Shown here: piece after piece, positions 1 through 7,035 of the stretch | Numbering within the stretch: the first letter of the stretch is position 1 | Layout: each line of letters begins with the position of its first letter | Source: JAJBWD01 sp041670885 | GTDB taxonomy: Bacteria; Bacillota; Clostridia; Clostridiales; Clostridiaceae | NCBI GenBank assembly: GCA_041670885.1 | Contig: JBAXYJ010000026.1 | Coordinates: forward strand, 1-18,111 | Direction: 5' to 3' | Length of the DNA stretch: 18,111 nucleotides | The notes under the pieces: model-generated | The model's input: the letters and a program-made list of their open reading frames with translations, nothing else | Told to the model about the DNA's origin: nothing | The model's database searches: none | Translations under genes and position numbers: made by a program

Positions 1-254
1 ATAGCCTTATCCGCTTCTCGAAGGGACATATCCTCCCCCATAGTTTCTATAAAAGCCGCCCACTTATTCTTATAATGAGACCAGTTAAGAAGTGTTCCAG
101 TGTATGGATTAAAGGTTTTCCCACAATCTTTACACCTATAACGCTGCTCTTTTTTATAAAATCCATATTTAACTATCTCTTGACTTTGGCAGTGAGGACA
201 TATAATTTTATTTAATTTTCTAGCATTTATTCCTTCAGAAACTAAATTATACAT
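1..254 (-). mobile_element. Partial transposase, zinc-ribbon N-terminus (IS1595-like)
   Basis: The minus-strand frame opens at ATG 254 behind a GGAGG-type ribosome binding site and runs off the left edge after about 84 codons. The visible protein begins MYNLVSEGINARKLNK and then has a four-Cys zinc ribbon, CPHC followed by a second CKDC pair, then GKTFNPYTGTLL and a helical stretch ending SLREADKA. A zinc ribbon followed by a TGT.L...W..F segment is typical of the N-terminus of IS1595/ISXO2-like and IS1-like transposases; the DDE catalytic domain would lie outside the window. The family is inferred from the ribbon only. Whether the element is intact cannot be judged. It lies about 150 bp upstream of the iron transport operon and is transcribed away from it. 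Confidence 0.7.
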
Positions 255-370
255 AAAAGCCCTCCTTGAAAATAATACCTATATCATTTCCGAATAGGGC
301 TTGTCTTATACAGTAAAAATATATTTTCAATAAATTTTACAACAGTAAACGATATCACCGAAATAACTAG

Positions 371-399
371 TTGCAATTACTTTTAATCCATGTTATATT
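371..399 (+). promoter_or_regulatory. Sigma-A promoter of the feo operon
   Basis: A -35 box TTGCAA (371-376) and a -10 box TATATT (394-399) are separated by exactly 17 bp. The predicted start of transcription is near 406, about 55 nt before the feoA start codon. Confidence 0.65.
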
Positions 400-404
400 G
401 AGAT

Positions 405-419
405 TGAGAATTATTATCA
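405..419 (+). promoter_or_regulatory. Fur box over the feo transcription start
   Basis: TGAGAATTATTATCA matches the 7-1-7 Fur core TGATAATNATTATCA at every defined position but one. It sits just downstream of the -10 box and overlaps the predicted transcription start, where Fur-Fe(II) would block RNA polymerase. The downstream genes encode ferrous iron uptake, as expected of a Fur target. Confidence 0.72.
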
Positions 420-461
420 ATTGATGATACAAATATTAAAACCAATTAATAGGAGGTCATT

Positions 462-686
462 ATGAGTTTATCAGAATTAAAACCAGGACAAAAAGGACAG
501 GTTCATTCTGTTCAGGGAAACAGGGCACTTACGAAAAGGTTATTCGCCTTAGGCTGCACTCCGGGAACTGATGTTAAAGTAATTAAAATGGCTCCTCTGG
601 GAGATCCAATGATTATAAACTTCAGAGGCTTTAATTTAGCAATAAGAAAAGATGATGCAAAGAACATTTTCTTAAGTGAGTCATAA
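462..686 (+). CDS. feoA: Ferrous iron transport protein A (FeoA)
   Basis: A 74-residue cytoplasmic protein, the normal length for FeoA, which forms a small SH3-like beta barrel that associates with FeoB and supports Fe(II) uptake. The sequence shows the usual FeoA pattern: MSLSELKPGQKGQV at the start, a central RLFALGCTPGTDVKV segment, then MAPLGDPMIINFRGFNLAIRKDDAKNI. The start is set by AGGAGGT at 451-457, five bases upstream of ATG 462. Its stop (684-686) lies one base before the preferred feoB start, so the two genes are translationally close. The Fur box upstream predicts repression in iron-replete cells. No unusual residues were noticed. Confidence 0.93.
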   Translation: MSLSELKPGQKGQVHSVQGNRALTKRLFALGCTPGTDVKVIKMAPLGDPMIINFRGFNLAIRKDDAKNIFLSES

Positions 687-687
687 G

Positions 688-2454
688 ATGATTACTGCAG
701 CACTCTTAGGAAATCCGAACGTTGGTAAAACTTCTCTTTTTAACGTCTTAACCGGTTTAAATCAATATGTAGGAAACTGGGCAGGGGTAACGGTGGAAAA
801 AAAAGAAGGTTACCTGGATAAAGACATTAAGATTGTTGATTTGCCAGGCATATATGCCATGGACACATTCTCCAATGAAGAAAAAATATCAAAGGAATTT
901 TTAGAGTCAGACGATTGCGACTTAATAATTAATATAGTTGACTCTTCAAAACTGGAGAGAAACCTTTATCTTACGCTTCAGCTGAAAAAATTTAATAAGC
1001 CCTTGCTGCTCCTTCTGAACATGATAGATGTAGCTGATAAAAAAGGCATGAGGATAGACACGAAGCTATTAGAAAAAAGGCTGAATGTGAAAATAATACA
1101 AATTTCAGCTTCCAAGGGCACTGGAATAAATGAAGTCACCCAATTTATAAAAGAGGGTATTTTTTTAAGACCAGGTATTGAGAATGATTATCATTCCAAG
1201 GATGATAAGGAAATATATAATTATATCTCATTAATATTAAAAGATTGTATAAAATATGATTATAATGAAGAAAGCAGTATATCTGATAAGATAGATAAAA
1301 TAATACTAAACAAATTTTTGGCATACCCTATTTTCATTGCAATTATGTTCCTTATATTTAAACTAACATTTTCCTGGGTGGGTACGCCCCTCCAGCTGCT
1401 TTTAAGCCAGCTTATTTCAGATTATGTGGTTCCTTTATTCGAGGGACTTCTGAGCAGCTCATCCCCCTGGTTTAAATCGCTTATAATTAATGGAATAATA
1501 TCAGGTGTCGGCTCAGTTATTGTATTTCTGCCTATTATTTTAACTTTATTTCTTGGAATATCATTTTTAGAAGACAGCGGCTATATGGCCAGATCCGCAT
1601 TTATTATGGACAGATTAATGAGAAGGATGGGACTATCTGGAAAGGCATTTATTCCTATGATCGTTGGCTTCGGCTGCTCTGTTCCTGCAATTATGTCTAC
1701 AAGAACTTTAGAGAGTGAAAAAGACAGAAAAATGACGGCACTACTCGTTCCTCTTATGTCCTGTAATGCAAGGCTTCCAGTTTACGCTCTGTTCGCATCA
1801 CTGTTTTTTAAAGGAAAGGAAACTCAAGTTGTATTTTCATTATATATTTTGGGAATATTAGTAGCTTTTCTTATTGGGATTATATTTAAGAATACTATAT
1901 TCAAGAAGGAGGAAGATCCTTTTATAATAGAACTTCCTGAATATAAAATGCCAGAACTAAAAAATCTTGTTTTACATACGGTAGAAAAAGGAAAGGGATT
2001 TTTGAAAAAAGCAGGAACTATTATTTTTGCAGCTTCAGTTATAGTTTGGTTATTATCAAATTTTGGTCCTTATGGATTTACTGATATTGAAAGCAGCTTC
2101 TTATCTTATATTGGAAAGATGATTTCTCCTATATTTATTCCGCTGGGATTTGCCGGCTGGCAAAATGCAGTAGCACTTCTTACCGGATTTATGGCAAAGG
2201 AAGTTATAGTTGGAACACTGGCAGTTATATACGGAAGCTCACTGACTACTGTACTTCCAATGCATTTTACTCCATTATCTGCTTATTCTTTCTTAGTATT
2301 TGTGCTGCTGTATACCCCCTGCGTTTCTGTTGTGGCTACCATGAAAAAGGAATATGGAAATAAAACCGCTGCTTTCTCAATAATTTATCAGCTTTGCACA
2401 GCATATTTTGTATCAATGTTATTTTTTAATATAGGTAAATTACTTGGATTTTAA
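688..2454 (+). CDS. feoB: Ferrous iron transporter B (FeoB), GTPase-gated permease
   Basis: FeoB imports Fe(II) across the cytoplasmic membrane. Residues 1-160 are a small G domain: G1 GNPNVGKT (8-15), switch I around NWAGVT (30-35), G3 DLPG (51-54), G4 NMID (111-114) and G5 SAS (140-142). The rest is the polytopic permease, with the conserved cysteines of GFGCSVPA (C330) and SCNARLPVY (C359) and the late GFMAKEVIVGTLAV segment. At 588 residues it is shorter than E. coli FeoB (773) but within the range I expect of Gram-positive FeoB. A GTG at 676 in the same frame would add four residues, but it overlaps feoA and has no ribosome binding site; ATG 688 gives the canonical MITAALLGNPN start, with a weak AAGTGAG upstream. 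A small Cys-rich gene follows. Confidence 0.95.
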   Translation: MITAALLGNPNVGKTSLFNVLTGLNQYVGNWAGVTVEKKEGYLDKDIKIVDLPGIYAMDTFSNEEKISKEFLESDDCDLIINIVDSSKLERNLYLTLQLKKFNKPLLLLLNMIDVADKKGMRIDTKLLEKRLNVKIIQISASKGTGINEVTQFIKEGIFLRPGIENDYHSKDDKEIYNYISLILKDCIKYDYNEESSISDKIDKIILNKFLAYPIFIAIMFLIFKLTFSWVGTPLQLLLSQLISDYVVPLFEGLLSSSSPWFKSLIINGIISGVGSVIVFLPIILTLFLGISFLEDSGYMARSAFIMDRLMRRMGLSGKAFIPMIVGFGCSVPAIMSTRTLESEKDRKMTALLVPLMSCNARLPVYALFASLFFKGKETQVVFSLYILGILVAFLIGIIFKNTIFKKEEDPFIIELPEYKMPELKNLVLHTVEKGKGFLKKAGTIIFAASVIVWLLSNFGPYGFTDIESSFLSYIGKMISPIFIPLGFAGWQNAVALLTGFMAKEVIVGTLAVIYGSSLTTVLPMHFTPLSAYSFLVFVLLYTPCVSVVATMKKEYGNKTAAFSIIYQLCTAYFVSMLFFNIGKLLGF

Positions 2455-2467
2455 ATGAGGTGATATT

Positions 2468-2614
2468 TTGGCTGAAATAATTATAACTGTATTGATAATA
2501 TTATTATCAGTATATATTATTTATAGAAATATAAAAAATAGGTCAAAGGGGAAGTGTAACTGCGGAAGCTGCTCCTCCCACTGCCCTTATTATAAAGAAA
2601 AATCAGATAAGTAA
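2468..2614 (+). CDS. Small FeoB-associated Cys-rich membrane protein
   Basis: This short frame begins with TTG 2468, behind AGGTGA at 2458-2463 directly after the feoB stop, and encodes 48 residues: MAEIIITVLIILLSVYIIYR, then a basic NIKNRSKGK stretch, then a four-Cys tail (C30, C32, C35, C39) ending HCPYYKEKSDK. One N-terminal membrane helix followed by a KGKC.C..C cluster is the pattern of the FeoB-associated Cys-rich membrane protein family, often encoded immediately after feoB in Firmicutes. Its role is not settled; binding iron or an iron-sulfur cluster to modulate FeoB, as suggested for FeoC, is an inference. The location inside the feo operon and the terminator right after it support a real gene. 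Automated callers can miss it because it is short and lacks an ATG. Confidence 0.82.
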   Translation: MAEIIITVLIILLSVYIIYRNIKNRSKGKCNCGSCSSHCPYYKEKSDK

Positions 2615-2640
2615 AGCTGCAGGATTCCTGCAGCTTTATT
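2613..2640 (+). terminator. Rho-independent terminator of the feo operon
   Basis: AAAGCTGCAGG (2613-2623) pairs with CCTGCAGCTTT (2627-2637) around a 3-nt loop, followed by TTTATTATT. It begins within the stop codon of the last feo gene. Read in reverse, the stem lies just beyond the argS stop and may also end argS transcripts, though the minus-strand tail is less T-rich. Confidence 0.85.
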
Positions 2641-2655
2641 ATTAAAATATATAAT

Positions 2656-4344
2656 CTACATCTTCTCTACTGTTTCTACGCCGATTAAGCCTAAAGCACT
2701 CTTTATAACTATATCGGTTGCTTCAACCAGGCAAAGTCTTGCTTTTTTAACCTCTGTGTCAGCATTTAATATACCCTTTGCATTGTAGAACTTATTGAAT
2801 GCTTTAGCTACTTCCAGAGTATATCTGGTAATCATTGATGGTTCATATTTTTCTATGGATAAATCAATCCATTTCTTATAGCTTCCAAGCAGCTTAACCA
2901 GTTCAAATTCCTCAAAGCTGTCCAACAGAGTTAAGTCTGCATCCTCAAAACCCACGTCTGCTTTTCTTAATATGCTCCTTCCTCTTGCATAGGTATACTG
3001 GACATAAGGGCCTGATTCTCCTTCAAAGGATAATACATCTTCCCATTTGAATATTATGTCCTTTTCGCGGCTGTTTTTAAGATTTGAGAATATTACAGCT
3101 CCAACTCCTATCTTCTTTGCAACCTCTTCCTTGTTCTCAAGATTTGGATTCTTTTCATTTATTATCTCCAGCGTCTTAGCTATGGATTCATGCAGCAGTT
3201 CTTCAAGAAATACTACATCTCCGTGCCTTGTGGACAGCTTCTTATCTGCCAGCTTAACTAAGCCAAAGCCAACATGAACCATATCATCAGCCCATTTGAA
3301 GCCTGCTTTTTTAAGTACTGTGCTGAATTGTCTGAAGTGAAGAGCCTGGGTATTTCCAAATACATAAATGTTTTTGTAAAAATCATAGGTATCCTTTCTG
3401 TACTTAGCAGCTGCCAGGTCACGGGTTGCATATATGGTAGCTCCGTCTGACTTTTTTATTATGCAGGGAGGCATGTTATATTCATCCAGCATAACAACCT
3501 TAGCTCCGTTACTGTCAACTAACAGTCCTTTCTCCTGAAGAAGCTGAACTATTGGATCCATTTTATCGTTATAGAAAGCTTCTCCGTTAAAGGAATCAAA
3601 TTTAACTCCTAATAAATCATATATTCTGTTAAATTCCCTTAAGGAAAGTTCCTTAAATTTCTTCCATAGAACTGTTTCTTCTTCTTTTCCATCCTCTAAG
3701 TTCTTAAAATGTGCCCTTGCCATATCATTTAAGCCGGGATCTTTTTCTGCTTCTTCGTGGAATTTTACATATATCCTAAGAAGTTCATTTATAGGATCCT
3801 TCTCCAGCTTTTCTTCATCAGCCCATTTATGGTAAGCTACGATAAGCTTTCCAAACTGAGTTCCCCAATCTCCTATATGATTTATGCCTATGCAGTTATA
3901 ACCCTGTGACTGAAGTATCTTATATAGAGAATTTCCAATAGCTGTTGTGGATAAATGTCCTATATGGAAAGGCTTTGCAATGTTTGGCGAAGAATAGTCT
4001 ATTGTTATATTCTTTCCTGCTCCAATATTCGATGTTCCATACTTTTCTTTTAAATTAAGTATTTCATCTACTGTATTTTTAACATATACTCCCTTATCCA
4101 TGAAGAAGTTAATATAAGGTCCTAAGGCTGATATTTTTTCAAAGCCTTCCTTATTGATTTTCTCTTCTAATTCTTTAGATATCATATTTGGTGCTTTCCT
4201 GAAGGTCTTTGCCAGCTGAAAACATGGAAAAGCATAATCTCCCATTTCAGGCTTAGGGGGTATTTCTATAAGAGAGATTATATCTGTAATCTCCATGTCT
4301 AAATATTCTTTTAATCTTGCTGCTACTAATTCTTTATAATCCAT
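2656..4344 (-). CDS. argS: Arginyl-tRNA synthetase
   Basis: Class I synthetase that charges tRNA-Arg with arginine using ATP. The 563-residue product has the N-terminal Add1 domain (residues 1-110), the Rossmann fold with HIGH (127-130, in SSPNIAKPFHIGHLSTT), a KMSKS-loop variant in KKLSTRHGDVVFLEEL, and the C-terminal DALR anticodon-binding helices ending LGLIGVETVEKM. The start is ATG 4344: AAGGAGA lies at normal spacing and the family alignment begins at MDYKELVAARLKEY. The frame stays open for 45 more codons, to an ATG at 4479, but that ATG has no ribosome binding site and the extra residues translate a GC-rich hairpin block, so the extension is rejected. A T-box riboswitch controls transcription. 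Confidence 0.96.
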   Translation of the reverse strand: MDYKELVAARLKEYLDMEITDIISLIEIPPKPEMGDYAFPCFQLAKTFRKAPNMISKELEEKINKEGFEKISALGPYINFFMDKGVYVKNTVDEILNLKEKYGTSNIGAGKNITIDYSSPNIAKPFHIGHLSTTAIGNSLYKILQSQGYNCIGINHIGDWGTQFGKLIVAYHKWADEEKLEKDPINELLRIYVKFHEEAEKDPGLNDMARAHFKNLEDGKEEETVLWKKFKELSLREFNRIYDLLGVKFDSFNGEAFYNDKMDPIVQLLQEKGLLVDSNGAKVVMLDEYNMPPCIIKKSDGATIYATRDLAAAKYRKDTYDFYKNIYVFGNTQALHFRQFSTVLKKAGFKWADDMVHVGFGLVKLADKKLSTRHGDVVFLEELLHESIAKTLEIINEKNPNLENKEEVAKKIGVGAVIFSNLKNSREKDIIFKWEDVLSFEGESGPYVQYTYARGRSILRKADVGFEDADLTLLDSFEEFELVKLLGSYKKWIDLSIEKYEPSMITRYTLEVAKAFNKFYNAKGILNADTEVKKARLCLVEATDIVIKSALGLIGVETVEKM

Positions 4345-4373
4345 TACTCCATCTCCTTTTTTATAATAAAAAT

Positions 4374-4470
4374 ATCGATTAGCATCGATTTCGCTAGGGA
4401 ACCTTAGGTTCCCTAAGGCGGCCCTCAAGTGCCTGAGCACCCTCCTGAAACCAGCGGGAAGTACCTTCCC
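4374..4470 (-). repeat. GC-rich block of consecutive hairpins in the argS leader
   Basis: Between the T-box terminator and the argS ribosome binding site lies a stretch of about 60% G+C by hand count (4394-4477), unlike its AT-rich surroundings. It contains consecutive small palindromes: ATCGAT-TAGC-ATCGAT (4374-4389); TAGGGAACC-TTA-GGTTCCCTA (4395-4415, 9-bp arms); GTGC-CTGA-GCAC (4429-4440); and GGGAAG-TAC-CTTCCC (4456-4470). A weaker CTG/CAG stem lies at 4445-4454. No known RNA class was recognised. It may be a dispersed intergenic repeat or structured RNA inserted in the leader. It would be part of the argS mRNA whenever the T-box reads through. Confidence 0.6.
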
Positions 4471-4480
4471 TGCACCCATC

Positions 4481-4530
4481 TTTTTTTTATTTATAGAAAT
4501 TTTTTCACAAATTTCTATAAATAAAAAAAA
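4481..4530. repeat. 50-bp perfect AT palindrome flanked by CCCATC repeats
   Basis: Two 22-bp arms (4481-4502 and 4509-4530) are exact inverted complements around a 6-nt loop, TTTCAC. CCCATC directly abuts both sides (4475-4480 and 4531-4536), which resembles a target-site duplication of a very small insertion. On the minus strand, the T8 run at the outer end of the palindrome is also the U-tract of the T-box terminator, and the matching A8 run would be transcribed after it. Confidence 0.75.
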
Positions 4531-4757
4531 CCCATCTCATAAAGAGACGGGTGTATCCGCGGTACCACTCTAGTTGACTCAAAGTCCACTCAAAAATATA
4601 ACGCTATTTTGCGTCCTATCATACTAAACTCCGATAGGCTTCTCCTGTGCTCTCTTCTTAAGATAAAATTCCTGCAGGCTTTCACCTTTCCCTGCTCTCT
4701 TTGAGTTTCATTTATCTAATACTTTCACAATCATAGAATTTGTATTAAATTTTAATA
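4523..4757 (-). ncRNA. T-box riboswitch (tRNA-Arg sensing) upstream of argS
   Basis: On the minus strand the antiterminator T-box AGAGTGGTACCGCGGA lies at 4571-4556. The terminator follows: CCCGTCTC (4551-4544) pairs with GAGATGGG (4538-4531) and is followed by eight T. Stem I can be traced: a base helix TTGTG/CACAG (4730-4726 with 4649-4645), an AGTA motif near 4723, an inner helix AGATAAA/TTTATCT (4717-4711 with 4667-4661), and an AGAGAG...GGTGAAA distal arm at about 4700-4671. The 3' side of the specifier loop reads TAAGAAGAGAG (4660-4650) and contains AGA, an Arg codon, matching the downstream argS. Binding of uncharged tRNA-Arg is expected to stabilise the antiterminator and allow read-through. 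The specifier register is a hand inference. Confidence 0.92.
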
Positions 4758-4763
4758 TCTTTA

Positions 4764-4793
4764 ATTATAATTTAACATTCGACCCTTTGTCAA
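4764..4793 (-). promoter_or_regulatory. Consensus sigma-A promoter of argS
   Basis: On the minus strand, TTGACA (4793-4788) and TATAAT (4769-4764) are both perfect matches, separated by 18 bp. Transcription should start near 4757, just before T-box Stem I. An 11-bp inverted repeat (TCATAGAATTT 4731-4741 and AAATTCTATGA 4809-4819) brackets the promoter; its meaning is unknown. Confidence 0.8.
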
Positions 4794-4882
4794 CACCTTT
4801 AGATGCCTAAATTCTATGATTTAACTAACTTATGCCAAATATGAACTCTTTTTAAGTAAGGTGAAAGACATTTTTAACCTTA

Positions 4883-6925
4883 TCATTCAATAAGCATTTT
4901 GTTAAATGATCCGCTATCTGTAACCGGTGCCTGACAAGAGAATTTTTCACATACATAGGCAGCAGGCTTACCATTAACAGATTTATAATCAGTTATAAAC
5001 GGAACTAAATTTTCTATATCTTTTGTTTCAGCGGTATAAAGCAGGGAGACAGCAAAAGGCCTGAATTCCTCATTAATTATGCCAGTCATCTTCTTAGTCT
5101 CCTCATTAATATTGTCTGAGGCTATAACTATTTCTTTACCTGGAGAATTTATAAATAACAATGCTGTTAAGGCATAGGAATGACCTTTCGGGTAACTTTC
5201 AATGCTTTTCCCAAATGACTTAAGAAGCTCCAAAGCTTTTTCTTCCAAATCATACATTCCTGTTAATCGTGCTAACCGCAAAAAGTTTAGTGCTGATACG
5301 GAATTACCTGAAGGCGTTGCCCCGTCATAAATCTCCTTTGGCCTTGTTATTAACTGTTCACTGTCGCTTCCATAAACAAATAAGCCCCCATTTTGGCTGT
5401 CCCAGAAATACTTAATTAGATCATTATTTAAATTCACAGCCTTCTGCAGGTATTCAGAATTATATGTAGTTTCATATAATTCAATAAGTCCCCAGATTAA
5501 AAAAGCATAGTCATCAATATAAGCAGGAAATGCTGCATCTCCGCTCCTGTATCTGGCCAGAAGCCTTCCATCTTTACGTATAAGATTTTTAAAAATAAAG
5601 GATGCTGCTTTTTCAGAAGCTATTATATATTCATTATTTCCAAGGGCCCTTCCCCCTATTGCCATAGCGGCAATCATAAGACCATTCCATGAGGTCAGGA
5701 TTTTATCATCCTTATAGGGGTGTATTCTTTTTTCCCTGTATTTAAATAATTTTCCCCTGCAGCTTTTTATAAATTCCTGATCCGTTTCTTTTATATGTGA
5801 ATTAATCAGGTTAGGTATATTTTTACCCTCAAAATTTCCTTTAGGTGTTATATTAAAATATTCGCAGAATTTATTTCCTTCTTGATTCCCTAAAACAAGC
5901 TTTATCTCATCATCTGACCAGACATAGAATTTTCCTTCTTCACCTTCTGAATCTGCATCCTCAGCTGAAAAAAACCCCCCCTCTTCTGATGTCATATCTC
6001 TTAATATATAAGTAAATATTTGCAGAGCAACATCCGAATATTTTTTGTTTTTGGTTATTTGATAAGTTTCTAAATATGCAATTGCTAAAAGTGCATTATC
6101 ATAAAGCATTTTTTCAAAATGGGGAACCAGCCATTTTCTGTCTGTGGAGTATCTGCTGAAGCCAAACCCAATATGATCATATATACCTCCTCTGTACATG
6201 GAATCCAGTGTCTTTTCAACTATCTCCAGTGCAGTTTTATCCTTTGTTTTATACCAGTACCTTAAGAGAAAGCTTAAATTGTGGGGTGTTGGAAATTTAG
6301 GAGCATCTCCAAAGCCCCCATATACCTTGTCAAAATCATATTCAAACTGGGAAAAGGCTTCCTGAATTACATCAGAGCTTAATTCCTTGCCGGATATATT
6401 GTCCTGCTGCTTTATCAGGCTTAAAATCTGGCTGCTTGAACTTAGCAGCTGGTCCCGGTTGTCAGCCCATGCCTTTCTTACACTTTCCAGAATTGAAATA
6501 AGACCCATCATTCCCATTCTGTCATTTTTTGGAAAATAAGTTCCTGCAAAAAATGGTTTTTTATCGGGAGTCATAATAATAGTTAAGGGCCAGCCGCCGC
6601 TGCCTGTAAGTGCCTGACATACTGTCATGTATATGTGGTCAATATCCGGTCTTTCTTCCCTGTCTACTTTTATTGATATAAAATATTTATTTAAAACCTC
6701 AGCAGCTTGATTATCCTCGAAACTTTCCCTTTCCATAACATGGCACCAATGGCAGGTACTGTATCCTATGCTTAAAAATATGGGCTTATCATCTAGCTTT
6801 GCTTTTTCAAAAGCTTCATCTCCCCAGGGATACCAGTTTACCGGATTATGAGCATGCTGCAGAAGGTATGGACTCTTTTCATCTATAAGTCTGTTAGTTT
6901 TTTCCTGCACCACCTGATTTGACAT
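4883..6925 (-). CDS. Thioredoxin-domain protein, YyaL/SSP411 (DUF255) family
   Basis: The 680-residue product belongs to the conserved YyaL/spermatogenesis-associated protein 20 family. Residues 11-170 form a DUF255 thioredoxin-like domain with the signature NRLIDEKSPYLLQHAHNPVNWYPWGDEAF and a CxxC motif in STCHWCHVMERESF (C58, C61). The remaining residues resemble the (alpha/alpha)6-barrel part of the family, with landmarks such as YGGFGDAPKFPTPHNL, HFEKMLYDNALL, FFSAEDADSEGEEGKFYVW and TSWNGLMIAAMA. No signal peptide is visible, so it is probably cytoplasmic. The biochemical function is not established; a redox or sugar-related role is only a family guess. ATG 6925 has AGGGAG eight bases upstream; an in-frame ATG at 6943 has only a weak site and is less likely. 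Confidence 0.9.
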   Translation of the reverse strand: MSNQVVQEKTNRLIDEKSPYLLQHAHNPVNWYPWGDEAFEKAKLDDKPIFLSIGYSTCHWCHVMERESFEDNQAAEVLNKYFISIKVDREERPDIDHIYMTVCQALTGSGGWPLTIIMTPDKKPFFAGTYFPKNDRMGMMGLISILESVRKAWADNRDQLLSSSSQILSLIKQQDNISGKELSSDVIQEAFSQFEYDFDKVYGGFGDAPKFPTPHNLSFLLRYWYKTKDKTALEIVEKTLDSMYRGGIYDHIGFGFSRYSTDRKWLVPHFEKMLYDNALLAIAYLETYQITKNKKYSDVALQIFTYILRDMTSEEGGFFSAEDADSEGEEGKFYVWSDDEIKLVLGNQEGNKFCEYFNITPKGNFEGKNIPNLINSHIKETDQEFIKSCRGKLFKYREKRIHPYKDDKILTSWNGLMIAAMAIGGRALGNNEYIIASEKAASFIFKNLIRKDGRLLARYRSGDAAFPAYIDDYAFLIWGLIELYETTYNSEYLQKAVNLNNDLIKYFWDSQNGGLFVYGSDSEQLITRPKEIYDGATPSGNSVSALNFLRLARLTGMYDLEEKALELLKSFGKSIESYPKGHSYALTALLFINSPGKEIVIASDNINEETKKMTGIINEEFRPFAVSLLYTAETKDIENLVPFITDYKSVNGKPAAYVCEKFSCQAPVTDSGSFNKMLIE

Positions 6926-6962
6926 TTTTAACTCTCCCTTCATATTTTTTCTCTATTAATAT

Positions 6963-6996
6963 GCCCAAAAAAGCTATGAGATATAATCCCACAGCT
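6963..6996 (-). terminator. Terminator hairpin after the anti-sigma gene (repeat copy A)
   Basis: Read on the minus strand, AAAAGCTGTGGGA pairs with TCTCATAGCTTTT (two G-T wobbles) around a short AT loop and is followed by a T run, giving a good intrinsic terminator about 40 nt after the anti-sigma stop. On the plus strand the same stem has A-C mismatches, so it is directional. A copy differing at only two loop positions lies at 9085-9118. Confidence 0.72.
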
Positions 6997-7035
6997 TTTA
7001 TTTTTTTAAAGTACTTTTATTATGGATGTTTTGAC

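Noticed and set aside
4345..4479. In-frame 45-codon extension of argS to an ATG at 4479 (begins MGAGKVLPAGFRRVL)
   Set aside because: No ribosome binding site precedes that ATG, the residues translate the GC-rich hairpin block, and ArgS proteins begin at MDYKELVAARLKEY behind a good site.
4556..4571. GGTACCGCGG stretch as possible tRNA or restriction-site-rich insert
   Set aside because: It is the invariant T-box of the riboswitch, in the right position before a terminator.
4846..4885. Weak hairpin TAAGGT/ACCTTA after the YyaL-family gene
   Set aside because: Six-base stem with a long loop and only a short T-run equivalent; not a convincing terminator.
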